Source of the DNA: Atherinomorus stipes
Taxonomy: Eukaryota > Chordata > Actinopteri > Atheriniformes > Atherinidae
Length of the DNA stretch: 64,000 nucleotides
Assembly: GCA_023101725.1 (NCBI GenBank)
Contig: JALJCO010010201.1
Span: 1 to 64,000 of the forward strand
Direction: 5' to 3'
Position 1 is the first letter of the stretch; the number at the start of each line of letters is the position of its first letter. A model generated the notes under the pieces. The model was not told the origin of the DNA. It did no database searches and was given only the letters and a program-made list of their open reading frames with translations. Below, one piece after another: positions 1 to 11,372 of this stretch. The position numbers and the translations under genes were made by a program.

Positions 1-299
1 AAGGTCAAACATTTCTCTGTGGAAAAAAAAAGTTATTTTTCATTTCAACTTTCGAATACTCAGCACAATGAAGCCACAAAGCAAGTATGCCAAAATGAAG
101 AAGATATTTTCTTTTCGCCCTAAAATAGTTTTTGTCCAGTTTTTGTTAATGTTGTCTTGCACAGAGTATAAAATTTCTGATCCCCCCATCCCCCTCCCAC
201 TTCATTAAAGAAAAAAAATGTCAAATTTCAGAAAAAAGGGTCCAAGAGCTTCTTTGGTATTTTGGTGATACAGTTGTGCTTGAAAGTTTGCATATAGTC

Positions 300-715
300 A
301 TTCAAATAACAAGAAACTGAAAAAAAGTAATAAGAAACAAAAGATTTACTAAACTATAATATAGTAAAATAAAATACTGATTTTGATTTTTCTTTTTTTT
401 TTTTTTGCAAAAAACAAACAAATAATAATAAAAAAAAAACAAGAAAACAAACAAACAAAACTGTCCCCATAAAGTTGGAGCACCTTGTTCAAGAAAAGTG
501 GACCAAAATACCTGCCAACAGGTGCAGAAGTCTGGTTGGAAAAAACACTTGATTGCAGTGATTGACTCAAAGTGTTGCTCAATAAAATTTTAGTGAAGGA
601 GCCCCATCATGCTTGTTTACTTGTTTGTTTGTTTTTTATATTTCTGTTGAACCACAATAAAAAAAATCAGTCATGATTTTGATAAACTTTTTCTTCAAAA
701 TTACTAAAATAACAT
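300..715 (-). mobile_element. Tc1-type MITE, copy 1 (decayed)
   Basis: This AT-rich stretch matches the same family as 49845-50370 in the same orientation, and 11373-11883 in reverse. Shared landmarks in order are a segment reading AGTGGACCAAAATACCTG, then TGATTGCAGTGATT, then CAAAGTGTTGCTCAATAA, then GAGCCCCATCATGC. The termini are not clean here. No transposase is visible. It ends about 30 bp before the first heat-shock element of the Hsp30-type gene. Positions 1-299 are AT-rich and I see nothing else in them. Confidence 0.6.
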
Positions 716-746
716 GATGATGTTATTATGAGAACATAACGACTCA

Positions 747-766
747 CTTCCTGAACAATCAGGAAT
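747..766 (+). promoter_or_regulatory. Distal heat-shock element (imperfect, four units)
   Basis: Units repeat every 5 bp: TTC (748-750), GAA (753-755), ATC in place of TTC (758-760), GAA (763-765). This is the alternating nGAAn/nTTCn layout bound by HSF1 trimers, with one mismatched unit. It lies about 60 bp upstream of a perfect element. Confidence 0.55.
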
Positions 767-827
767 ACCAGTGACATCATGACTCCAGTGAAACAGCTCC
801 TCCCAGTGGAGATGTGTGGTAATGAGC

Positions 828-842
828 AGAACCTTCCTGAAG
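828..842 (+). promoter_or_regulatory. Proximal heat-shock element (perfect three units)
   Basis: The sequence AGAACCTTCCTGAAG fits nGAAnnTTCnnGAAn exactly. It lies 25 bp upstream of the TATA box, the normal position in a heat-inducible promoter. This strongly supports HSF1-driven induction of the Hsp30-type gene downstream. Confidence 0.85.
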
Positions 843-866
843 ACTCTGGACCTCCTCCAGTTAGAA

Positions 867-873
867 TATAAAG
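867..873 (+). promoter_or_regulatory. TATA box of the Hsp30-type gene
   Basis: TATAAAG lies about 110 bp upstream of the ATG. That predicts a transcription start near 897 and an A-rich 5' leader of about 80 nt. Confidence 0.75.
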
Positions 874-978
874 CTGGGACAGTCCCACTGCTGAGACAGA
901 AAGCAACACAGAAGAGAACAGACACCTGAACAGAGTTTCATCCCACAACAAGAGGACTCAACACTAAACACACTGAAG

Positions 979-1616
979 ATGCTGTGTTCTCCTGGATTCA
1001 GTCTGCCCTCAGTCCATTCATGGACGTCTACTGGCCTGTACGCAGTCTGTGGCCAGAGGTCAGACCTCTGCTCTACCAGCAGGATCTCCTGCAGAGAAAC
1101 CTGCAGCAGCTGCGCAGCAGTCTGGAGCTGATGGACAAACTTCAAGGCAGCATCCTGGAGGAGACGGAGCCTTTCCAGAGCAGCCTGGCCCTGAAAGCAG
1201 TCTCCTTCCAGCTGGAGACAGAGGGACAGCACTTTGGCCTGACCCTGGACACTCAAGGCTTTTCCCCAGAGGAGCTGTCTGTCAGGCAGGTGGGCAGGAA
1301 GCTGAGAGTCAGTGGCAAGACAGAGAAGAAGCAGGAGGAGCAGAAAGGCTCCTACTCTTACAGACTCCAGGAGTTCAGACAGGAGTTTGATCTGCCTGAA
1401 GGGACCGACCCTGAACACGTCTCCTGCTACCTGTCTCCAGACGGAAAGCTCCACATCCAGGCAGCCAAAGCTCCATGTGTTGAGGAGGCTGAGAGAGAGC
1501 TGACTATCAAGAGGAGCTCAGAGGAGGAAACACAGCAGAGTGTGTGTTCACAGGCAGGAGACATCAGAGAGGACACACACAACAGATCAGAGAACAAAGC
1601 TGAAGACATGGACTGA
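979..1616 (+). CDS. hsp30: Small heat-shock protein, fish Hsp30 family (intronless, early frameshift)
   Basis: This encodes an ATP-independent holdase chaperone that binds unfolding proteins during heat stress. The open frame (984-1616, 210 codons) has the Hsp30 N-terminal signature SALSPFMDVYWPVRSLWPEV and then QQDLLQRNLQQLRSSLEL. An alpha-crystallin domain follows at about residues 73-165, starting VSFQLETEGQHFGLTLDTQGF and ending SPDGKLHIQAA, with the G-x-L motif. The acidic C-terminal tail shows no clear I-x-I/V motif. Fish Hsp30 proteins normally begin MLCS..GFQS. That start is present at ATG 979, but one C is missing around 999-1000 (GGATTC-AG for GGA TTC CAG), so ATG 979 runs out of frame and stops after about 50 codons. 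The first in-frame ATG is 1020, giving 198 residues. Family identity is firm. Whether the frameshift is real or a sequencing error is open. Confidence 0.85.
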
Positions 1617-1747
1617 TGGACATGATGATGAGCTGATGTTTTATATGGATGAAGGATTATTGTCATTAAACAACATGTTTACTGTATTCCACAAAAAAAG
1701 TAAAAATTCAGCTTTCAGAGACAGACTGACAGACATGATGTGACACA

Positions 1748-1753
1748 AATAAA
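1748..1753 (+). terminator. Poly(A) signal of the Hsp30-type gene
   Basis: AATAAA lies about 130 nt after the stop codon and is followed by a T-rich downstream segment. Confidence 0.7.
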
Positions 1754-1759
1754 TGTTTT

Positions 1760-3365
1760 ATATTGATGGAGAACAATTATATTTACAATGTTTTTTTCCA
1801 TTATGTCACTGTTTTTAATTAATGCATTTAACTTCATTAGAATGAATGATTTGTATCCTGGTCTCATTAGGTTGTTTTTTGCGTGATGTTGCTGTCCACA
1901 AAACCAGGCAGCAAAACTTAAAATGGATTTTTAAAAAGTATTTAAAAAACAACAACAGGATATTAAAGAACATTGCCCTCTAGAAATGTTTAAAAGACCA
2001 ATTTGTGATGAAAGAAATAATAATAATAAAAAAAAACTAAGTGGGTCTCGCTGAGCATTAATGCAAGCAAACTGTTAAAACTGTTGTTACACTTATGAAA
2101 AATAAAAAAATTATTACACAAAACAGCAACATTAAAAATCTATAGAGAATTTTAACAGGGACCATTGTGTTCAGGTAAAATTTGAGCTCCATGCCGCTCC
2201 TGGTCCCCCTCCTCCCCTGGGTCCAACCGGGCTTGGGATGCAGCATGTGTCACCACAGGATGAACAGAGCTTTGATTAGCTGATGAACCATATGAGCTGA
2301 ATGTTGTGTGCAACTGCAGGATGGGTGGTATGGTCAGATGAAGGTGTCAAATTATCACACTGAACTCAATTACTGAACAGATACGATCATTATCATACGT
2401 CTGGCAACACTGATTAGCAAACCAATCAGAATTCAGAAAAAGTATAAAAATATCATTGCCAGTGTCAGAAAACTATTTGCAAATATCTAAACCTCATCAC
2501 CCTTGCTGCCCTAACTGGCTTCATTAACTGCACCTGTGAAGATATGGATAAATCATGGCTTGTGTAGCTTACTTTAGAAGTCATGCGGGGACTGCAACAA
2601 TAATCTCAGAAGTAAAATAACTGCAAAGTCAGTGCCATATTTGTTTGAGTTTCCAAATCATCATGTATACATTTCTGTGTGCTGTATATTGAATATTTGA
2701 CAGCTTCCATACTTCTCATGGCATCAAAGTTTTTACTGTCACTTACTTGACAAACTTAAGATGAATCCCTTGATTACTATGCAACTCTGAACTTCTATAT
2801 GTCAAGCATTCAGATGAAGCTACACTTTATGTAACAGGAACTTTTAAGTTTATGATTAAATAAAACATTTAGGTGCCAGCTTATAGCTGCATCCCTATAA
2901 GGAAGTTAGTTTTTTTTTTTTTTTTTTTACTTGTCCTGTCCAGCATCGAAGCAAGCAGAATGGAAATCTGATTGCTTTATTTTGTTGAACAGTTTTGCTT
3001 TACCAAGCGGAGCTTTATGAACATAAGGCTCCACTTGATATCCTGTTTATTCATTTTATTTCTTTAATTAAACATTTGTTTATAACAGCATTCCATATCA
3101 TACTGCTGGGCCTGACAAGGGAGAAATGAAAGTTAACAGAGGTAATGATAGAAAGTGAAACAGAGAGAAAGGAGTAAGGAAGAGGAAAGAGAGAGAGGAG
3201 AGAAAACATGAATCCACTTACATAGTTCACTGGTACATCTGTACAGCGATCCCTAAACAACATTCCAAGGTCTCTGTTGGAAAACAAAACAAGCAATCCC
3301 CTACAGGAGGACCTGCAGGTGGCTTAAATATCCTCAGATCATACAAACACACGCAGAACTACGCA
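1760..3365. other. Intergenic, no gene seen
   Basis: This is AT-rich DNA with a T-run near 2910-2928 and short ORFs without recognisable domains. I see no exon, RNA gene or classifiable repeat. Confidence 0.6.
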
Positions 3366-3369
3366 GAGA

Positions 3370-3437
3370 AGAGGTACAACCTAGTCATCGCAATGGGAAG
3401 TAGAGCAGAGGTACAACCTAGTCATCGCAATGGGAAG
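3370..3437 (+). repeat. Tandem duplication, 31-bp identical copies
   Basis: A 31-bp block (3370-3400) recurs exactly at 3407-3437, with period 37. The key core is GTACAACCTAGTCATCGCAA. It sits at the left border of the GC-rich element. Confidence 0.85.
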
Positions 3438-4679
3438 CAGTGTCACAGTGTCAACATGCATAATAAAGGGTGCTCCGTGGTGATACAGTCATGCAGATGC
3501 AGCCTCGTCTCTGCAAGGAGGAGGAAGCCCGCAAGGCTCACGAGCCAGGCCCCCAGCAGCCACCCAGAGGCCCAGATCCCAGCTACCCCCCCCCAAAGAG
3601 CGGACATGCATCCCCTGAAGGGCGGCAAAAGGCGGCCCCAGCCGGAGCCCCCCGCGGTCTGGGGGCCCAGGCCCCAGCGGACCAAGACCAGCAGCTGCCC
3701 AGGGCCCAAGCGCCCAGGAGCAGCCACCCCCCGACCCGGGCGGCCCAACTGAAACCCAGGAGGACCGGACCCCCCAGACGACACCCCCCCAGGGCAGGCC
3801 AGCCCCCACCCCAACGTCCCTGCCCCACACACCTGACACCAGGGCGCCACCACCTCTACCACCCCCTACCCCGCCACCACACTCACACACACACTCCCCA
3901 CACACCTACCCCAACACCCCCATGTACCCCCCCCCCCCCACACACATACACCCACCCACTCCGTCTCTCCGACCTTACATACCCACACTCACTCCCTCCC
4001 TCCACCCCCAACACTCTCCTCCCTCTACCGTCCACACCTACCCCCACCTCCTCATACCCTCTAACACACACATGCACTCCCCCCACATAACTGCACCAAC
4101 CCCCTCCCCTACCCCCCACACATACGCCCCCACCTCCCTATACCCCCAATACCCCATACAGTCCCCCCCCCCTTACATGTCCAGCCCCGCCCATCCCTCT
4201 GACCTATCACACTCCCGCCCTTCCTTCCTTCAGCCCCTCATGACCATCCCTACTAGACACTCACGAGCATGCCACTCCTTCCTCCATCCCCCCTTTCCTC
4301 CAACCACTTACCCACATCTCCTCCCTCTTCCAGCCCAAGTTCCTCCCTCCCACATTTCCTCTTTCACACTCTCATTCATTATTCTCACATACCCACCTCG
4401 CTCTTGCCCATGCCCTCGTGCCTCCTGAGTGGTAGCTCGGGCCGAGGAAGGAGCCGTGAGCTCCAAGCCCCAAACACGTTCCCCCCCCACCCCACCCACC
4501 CCCCATCCCCCACCTCCGGACGCAGCAGGCCAGGCACCCCCGGGCCAGCAGATCCCCCGCAATGCAGCCAGCCTTAACCACTAGCGCGTGTAACAGCCAC
4601 TACTCCCCCTCTCCCCAGTAGTGCCCGGGAGACCGGGGTATGAAAGGACCCTGGTCCTTAGTTGAGTTAGTTGAGTTTG
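3438..4679 (+). repeat. GC-rich repetitive element with G-poor centre and short tandem tail
   Basis: Composition changes sharply from AT-rich flanks. Positions 3500-3830 are very rich in C and G. Positions 3830-4430 on the + strand are almost only C, T and A, with many CCCC runs. Positions 4430-4650 are GC-rich again. The element ends in a palindrome-like GGACCCTGGTCC and a short repeat TTAGTTGAG x2. A 3' tail of that kind is typical of non-LTR retrotransposons, so this may be the untranslated end of one. The proline-rich ORFs here are composition artefacts. I cannot assign a family. Confidence 0.5.
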
Positions 4680-4683
4680 TTAA

Positions 4684-5832
4684 AGACCCACAACATAACT
4701 TTTCCACCTTAAAAACACGTGTTTCTGACTCGTTTTGATGACATGCCAACATTCATTATGCGCATTTTTGAGCCGTCACTGCCCAGCAGCGTCCCGAGGC
4801 TCAGAAACTGCACTACGTAATTTGCGTCTGGGACGGGGCCGTGATGTTGCAGCCGACTATTGGTTGCGCACTGCGCGTCACAAACTAGCAAAGGGATATG
4901 AACCAGAAAAGAACACAGCGGAGGTTTTGAACGTGCACCATGGTGGATTCAGGAAAGAAACGGAAGGAAACATTACCGCAGGAAGAGAGGAATGGACAGA
5001 GATGAGTAAAGATTACTCTTACCAAAAAAGTAGTAGGATACATGCAAGTATGCTTTAAGTATGCTAATTTTAAACTTTAAATAAGATAGTATACTTTCAG
5101 TTTACTATTAATGTAGCCTACTTATGAGAAATATACTTAAAGTTCACCTGGCATTTACTCATAAATATACTAGAAGTTAAAATATATTTAGCCTATACTT
5201 ATAAATAAACTTTTGAATGATATACTTAAATAGTAGTGCATTTATAGTACATTTTCACTGATACTGGTTTCTTTGTGGCATACTGCAAGATATACATTCT
5301 TTCATGTTTTAAAATCCTGTCTGGCAAGATTTAGGGGCTATTTCTCAGACTTTGAAAACCCTCAGTTAATATCATACATATTACTTTTAGTCTACTAAAA
5401 AGAGTACTTTAGTATACTTAAAAGTGTACTTTCTTAAAGTAAAAGGAAGCTTGAAGTTTTAGTATAAGTAAACTAACAGGATACCTAGAAGATTACTTTC
5501 AGTATACTTGAAAGTGTACTTTTAAATACTTAAAGTAGGTCAATTTAGTCCCAAGAAGTATACTTGTTAAAATACTACATTGGTTTAAGTGTACTTGCTA
5601 AATAAAAGTGCACTTGGGGGATATACTTTACCATACTTGAGTATTCTTAACGGCATGTACTTAAGGAATACTTCTTTTTGGTACGGGTAGACTGTCTTTT
5701 ACTGGCTGGGGCGAGCTCATAGTACAGGTAGGATGCAAGATGGATGCTAGCTTAGCCACCAATGGTGGGCGCGTGGCCCCTTAGAAAGAATGGTGGCCCT
5801 TAGAAAACTGCTAAAAGTTGCATTGTGGGTTT
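4684..5832. mobile_element. TTAA-flanked element E (nested insertion inside)
   Basis: TTAA occurs on both sides (4680-4683 and 5833-5836). The terminal inverted repeats match at 20 of 24 positions including TTAA: AGACCCACAACATAACTTTT on the left, against AAACCCACAATGCAACTTTT read inward from the right. About 490 bp is the element itself; the rest is the AGTATACTT-rich insertion. The segment at 5690-5709 (GACTGTCTTTTACTGGCTGG) recurs at 22642-22661. No transposase is present, so it would be non-autonomous. Confidence 0.7.
5020..5683. mobile_element. Non-autonomous DNA element with dense AGTATACTT subterminal repeats
   Basis: Inverted ends read TACCAAAAAAGTAGTA on the left and TACCAAAAAGAAGTATTC read inward from the right. 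The interior is packed with variants of AGTATACTT, AAGTGTACTT and TACTTAAAGTA in both orientations. That subterminal-repeat style is common in hAT-type elements. I could not identify a clean target-site duplication. Confidence 0.6.
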
Positions 5833-5849
5833 TTAAACACATGTATTTT

Positions 5850-6010
5850 CATATGTGACAGTGTGGGGTTCCTGTCACCGCCTTCAATTGATCATGTGTC
5901 CTGGCTACTTGGCTACAGCTTTGTCCCTTTGGCTGACTGGTGAGTGCACATGACTCACCTAAGAGTCTGATGGAATCCCGCCTGGGCTTTTTGGCGTACA
6001 TTGCCACACA
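5850..6010 (+). repeat. tRNA-like repeat module (copy 1)
   Basis: Landmarks are TGTGACAGTGTGGGGTTCCTGTCA, then GGCTACTTGGCTACAG, then TTGGCTGACTGGTGAGTGCACATGACTCACC, then a box-B-like stretch. The same order recurs within the two hAT-like copies at 32650-32790 and, reversed, at 55365-55490. Confidence 0.55.
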
Positions 6011-6109
6011 TATACAATGCCTCTCAAAGGGAACTAGTTTAGAACTGCAAAGTATCATGAGCTAAAGTAGTATTTTCAAAAACTCCCTTCATGTAATTTG
6101 TAGCGTCCT

Positions 6110-6123
6110 CCACTAGATGGCTG
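6110..6123 (+). promoter_or_regulatory. CTCF-like motif
   Basis: CCACTAGATGGCTG fits the CTCF core consensus CCASYAGRKGGC at every position. It is a motif match only; occupancy is unknown. Confidence 0.35.
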
Positions 6124-9100
6124 TATTCCATTCCACAATATTTGTCTATAAATTATCCTCTAAATCCTCTAGTTTGTAATCTTTAATCACTTTTCCACTA
6201 GTTTCCATTTAAGTTTAAGAGATGATGAGGCATCCTTATGGTTAAGCTGACTGCTATTTGGCTTTTTTGTGTGTAATTTTGTAATTGCACCATCAAATAG
6301 CAGCATCCAATTATATCAATATTAAATATCTTATCTGGATGCGTTCTGTGCACATGCCTTTTTTTTCCTCGATTCTTTTTCAGCCTATTAGTGGCCTAAA
6401 TTGAACATTTTAATTGTAAATTTTTTTCAATTTCAAATGTTAATAGTTTAAACCTTTCATCTGCCCAGATTTTTTCCATTTAACAAGATAGTAGAGAACA
6501 AAGACTCATCTGGAGGACTGCGCCGAGAAGTAGGGCAAAAACAGCAAGGTTTTAAACCCACAGTCTTCGTTTCAACATATTCTATCTCAAAAGAACATAC
6601 GGAGGGATGATGAAACCTGGCAAACACAGCGCTTTGCTGCTCGGGGATATTGTGTCAAGGCTGATGTCAATATTTTTGACACATAAAGAGAATATATGAG
6701 TTTTCTGAGGGGAAGAAAGATACTTTTCCCCCCCTGTTTTTTAGTCAGGGATTCACCTTTGGATGAACTCCTCAAAGTGGAGGCAGGATAGAAGTGAGGA
6801 GAAGGAGGAGAAGAGTGAAAGGTAACAAAAATAGAGGAAGGATGAGGAGGAGGATGAGGAGGAGAAAGCAAGGCTCAGCTCCAAGTAAATCATCTGCATT
6901 GTTCTCCTAATGCGGATTGTATGCACCAATACACACACACATCCTGAAATTGCCGGGACAGCATCAAACACACACACATACACACATGAACACAAAGAGA
7001 TTCTTGGGCACTTCCTTGTTCCTGTCTTAGTTTGTCCCTCATGGAGATGTTTTTTAATGCGGCATAATCCGCCTCTTTCCCTTGAACACATAAAAGAGAT
7101 ATCCCTCTATCTGTGTAAGTGGTTCTGACGGCCACCAGCTCATCACAAACACACACATACACTCACACACACACGCGTGTTGAGCCGCCAGCTCATCAAC
7201 ATGCAGTTATTCCTTTGGCTGGATCGCAGGTTGTTAATTGGCTGCAAAGCAGAATGTGAGTGTTTCCCTGCATTTGTGTGTATGTGTGTGTGTGTTTGTG
7301 TCTGTACTGCAGCGCTTGGGTTGCTTAGAAATTCCCCTCACGTCCCAGAGCCTCGATTAAGACGTTGCTCTAGTTTCCAACAGACAGACATGTGGGGAGG
7401 AGGGGAAAAGAGAAAAGTATGGGGAGAGGGTGCAGCAGGGGGGGAGAAAGATGAGAGAACCCCAGTAGAGTGGGAAGAGAGGAAGAGAGGTGATGAGGCG
7501 GGACTCGGCAAGGGCCAAAAAAAAAAAAAAAAAGGTAGTGGAGGGAGGATGTGAATAAGACGGAAGAAGTGAAATACTGCAGTGGTCCTGTCTGTGACAC
7601 CTATAACTGATAGCATAGACTGTCCTCTGCTGCTGCCTTCCTTATTACTGCTGCCGAGTTGTAAAGCAGACAGGTATTCCAGTTGTGAAGTGTAGAGTTA
7701 CACAAGTAATAGTTTCTGTTCAGCTGCTGCAGAGACAATGGAAGCTGATCTAAACTGGTGAAAGATAGCACAGCGCTTGTTGAGAGCAAATAATGATGTA
7801 ACATTTATCAGTTTTGATAAGCTCCCTTTCAGATTCTGGGTTTTAGATAATGATGATTCTGTTGGAGAAGCCACTTACAGCTGAGTGTTGGTGAGGTTTT
7901 GGCCTTTTCTTCATTTATTCACAAGTAGGTGAATTGGGGCCAGAGGTCTTTACTCTGCCTCTGTTTTGCCGAGCGTAGCAACCAAGAAGCGATATTTTCT
8001 TCCCAGTTGCAACAAAGAAGCAATATATTGCATCACTTTAAGGTCTGAGACACACTGGAGTCATACACGGGTCAAATACAATAATGTGTTGCAAATATAT
8101 CTACAAGCCTTTGTGATGGCATCAGCTCAATTTTCCAGGAGCCTTGGATTCTTAAAGTCTGATGGATTGCAGGATTGATGGTTTTGTATTTTTGTTTGAA
8201 TGCATCCTACAGATGTTGACTGGATTATGATTTGAGGGGTTAGGACAGTTTTGTTGTGTGGTAGAGCTGCTATGAGAGGCTGCTGCCACCACCAGGATAG
8301 TCTGGGGGGAATTGGTTTTACTGGGTGGCGAATGCAGAAAAACCTTCATTTGGTTTGATTCTAACTGCACTTTATTCCAGTGGAACAAATAGTCTGGGCA
8401 ACATCATGCAGATAAAACAACAGCGTGCTATGGGTGGAATTGTCTGAAATGACCACTGACCAAGAAGAATAAAACTGGGTGCATTGATTGGCCAAGACCA
8501 AAAATGGATTGTTCACTGCAAGTAAACAGTGGAGCAACAATACTTTTATACAGGCTTGGGGTTTCTGCTTTCAAACCTAATATGGTTTTCCCAAGAAGTT
8601 GTCCAGTATGAGCAGCAGGAGAGACAGCAAGCTTTCCTGCATGTTAAACTACAACACATCCTACATCACTTCCAATCTTTGGGGTCAGGGTTCTCTTGAA
8701 AGTGAATCGAGGAGGCCCCAGGAAGGACACAGGGCATGCTGGATGGATTACATCTCTCGGGATCTCCCCCAGATAAACTGACCCTGGATGGATGGATGGT
8801 GAACCTAAATTTCCAGTTTCCCCCAAGTTTGCCTCTTTGATCTGCACCAGGGTGTAAATTAGAGTTCACACAACTCCAAATTAACCTTCCTATCCATGGT
8901 TAGCTCGTTGCAACATGCTGCTTCAACTATACCTGAAATCGAAGCTCCGCCACCATCATTCAGATCTGGAGTTTGGAAATTCTTTGGTTTTCATGTTACA
9001 GTAAGTATGACCCTGTTGGTAAGCACAACAAAAGTACAATGGTGTGTTAAAGGTGCCACAAAATGCCTGCATTTGTGGGAACATAACGAATACAGTATAC

Positions 9101-9743
9101 AGTATACATTTACACCAACAATAAAAAAGGCATAAAAATTCTGTTTTGTGCCGAAAAAGGCTCGAACTGTGACACTAAAGTACCAAAATGAACCGGAATT
9201 TTTTTAATCATTGCACCCCTAATGCATATTATATACACATACTGTATGCGCGTGTGCGTGTATATCATTAACACTTACCAAAATAAAACAATTTGAGTTT
9301 GTGGATCTGATAACATCTGAAAGGATACCCTAAAAACACTATCATAACGTTTCAAAAGCAAAAGGGTAATTGGTTTAATCACTGGTAACTGGTTTAATAT
9401 AATATGGAAAGTTAATGTATTTGTAATGTCACCCAGTAAAATATCTGTTTATAGATTAATAAACATAAAACAATCAAACATGCAGACACGGAGACACATT
9501 AATGGCAACCAAAACTGCCTTTGTCTCATTTCCTGCCTCACTGGGTGTCTTCTGTCATCACACACAGACACACACACGCACACACACACACAAGGTGAAA
9601 ACACTGGCCATGCTGTTGCTGCGAGTAACAAGCCATTTGGACGCTGCAGCTTGGAAAGAGCAACACAGTCACTGTCAGCTGACAGACAGCTGTGTGTGTG
9701 CTGGTGTCTGATTAGTGCCTCTTGTCCTCTCTCTCTATTTCTT

Positions 9744-9744
<1 letters not shown>

Positions 9745-9790
<46 letters not shown>
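9745..9790 (+). repeat. (CT)n microsatellite
   Basis: This is an almost pure CT run of about 45 bp in a longer pyrimidine-rich stretch. Confidence 0.9.
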
Positions 9791-9791
<1 letters not shown>

Positions 9792-10926
9792 TTACTCTGT
9801 CTTTCTGTTTCTCCCTGGCATGATTACATAACATGGAATATGTATGTGTGTGCGCTGTATGTACTGTATGCACACGCAACAGAGAAGTTTGTGTATCGTC
9901 TGACTCTGTGTGTGTCTGACCCAGAAAAATCCAGTGGTCTCTCATGGCTTCATTAGGGCATAGCCAAACGCTCAGAGTCTGTAACCTTCAAATTATCACC
10001 CAGCTTCCCTCCTGCGACTGTCTTTTTATGTGTTGTCATTTGACTGTTTTTTCTTTCCTTATGCCTCATGCACCTTTTGTAAGTGTGTTCCTCTGGTTTG
10101 ATTCCTCAGCTCTACTTGTGCCTGACTTTTCTTTTCATTGCTCCTTGACTCAGAGACACCTGGGTTTTCTGGAGGATTCATTCCAGATAAATCCTTTTTT
10201 AGTATATCATTAACCTATAACAGCCATTCATATGTTAACTTCAGCTGTGGTACGAGAGCTCTAACATGCAGTGGTCATTGGCTTTTTATAACACTGGCTT
10301 CCCCAAACAGAGGTGATCAGTCAGATGATCTAATCAGGCTGAACCTGGTAAAGCTATATTTGTTGTAAAGTAACTGGCATGCATCGCAGCATGACAGGAA
10401 AATAAAGGCAGCTGGTATTTTTGGATCATCCAAGAGGCTAAAATAAACTGTTGGTGTACATTTCGAAAAACTACTGTGGTATAATTTGTGCATTTATACC
10501 AGAAAAGTCTGGTTTCACTCCCTTCTCCAGCACTTTTTTTTTCTTTTTTTTACACATGTAAGAGTAACGTAAGAGGGTATATTTCAAGGAAGTTACAATC
10601 CTTTGCTAACCCTTACCTACAGTACTTGTTTTTATAAATCAAAGTAAGTCATTTAGCTGTCTAACCACTTAGTGTGAACGAAATACCCTCATCCAGGATT
10701 TAAAATCGAGTCTGAAGGATGAAGATCCAGCAGTTTATCCCCTACCAATCTAATCTCCTTATATGATTTTGCCACTTGTTCCAAAAGCAAATACATTATG
10801 TTCCTTGAGTGTTTTACCTCTGTGACTAATATTACTGAAGCTACTTCAAAAGAATTAAGTTCCACATCAATGCTTTAGTGTTAACTATTAGTGTGCTTGT
10901 TTTTACCCAGTCAACTTGAGTAATGC

Positions 10927-11030
10927 ACTGATCAGCCACAATATTAAAATGACTGACAGGTAAAGTGATTAACATTGGTCTTTAGCAGGTCAATGTTCTG
11001 AGAGAAAACTGCTAATCACATGGATGCTGC
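10927..11030 (+). mobile_element. 5' end fragment of a Tc1-like transposon (GATCAGCCA family)
   Basis: It begins CTGATCAGCCACAATATTAAAATGACTGACAGGTAAAGTG, the recognisable terminus of a common fish Tc1-like family. The opposite end of the same family is at 26790-27031. The rest of the element is not recognisable here. Confidence 0.6.
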
Positions 11031-11372
11031 CTTTGACAAGCACCATCAACTTACACTTACGGATGTGCGAGGTGTGTCCCAGCAATGGCACTCCAAGGGT
11101 GCATCCACACTGGGGCTGGCCTGGCCCACTTAGTTTTCTCAAGCTTGAGAAGCTCAGCGGATCTTCACTCAACAATGGTGCCGAGATTGAGAACTTGAAC
11201 ACAGATATACTGAGTTTTCAACACAGAGCTCATCATCAGAAGAAGAGTTGATAAAATAAATTAGAATTTCTTTATTGTTCTATATTCAATACATAGTGCT
11301 CTCAATTCGGTACATGCCTGTTCTAAACAGTTCAATACAAATACATGTATTGCTAGACCCCTGATACATATA

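Larger units (their letters stand above)
6011..10926. other. Intergenic, microsatellites only
   Basis: I see no exon or classifiable transposon. Purine-rich tracts lie at about 6770-6875 and 7390-7550. CA/TG-type repeats lie near 6930-6985, 7145-7175, 7275-7300 and 9559-9592. A CT tract lies at 9745-9790. The ORFs across these tracts are low-complexity translations. Confidence 0.6.

Noticed and set aside
984..986. GTG as start codon for the Hsp30-type protein
   Set aside because: It is only the first codon of the open frame after the frameshift. Fish Hsp30 starts at the ATG five bases upstream in another frame, and ATG 1020 is the better in-frame alternative.
3393..4577. Several long proline- and threonine-rich ORFs on + and glycine/tryptophan-rich ORFs on -
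   Set aside because: They arise from the C-rich, G-free composition. All frames stay open and no domain is seen.
4735..5058. 107-residue ORF as a host gene
   Set aside because: It lies within TTAA element E and runs into the nested element. No domain or codon signature is visible.
9745..9790. CRISPR-like or satellite array
   Set aside because: It is a simple CT microsatellite. No spaced direct repeats occur anywhere in the window.
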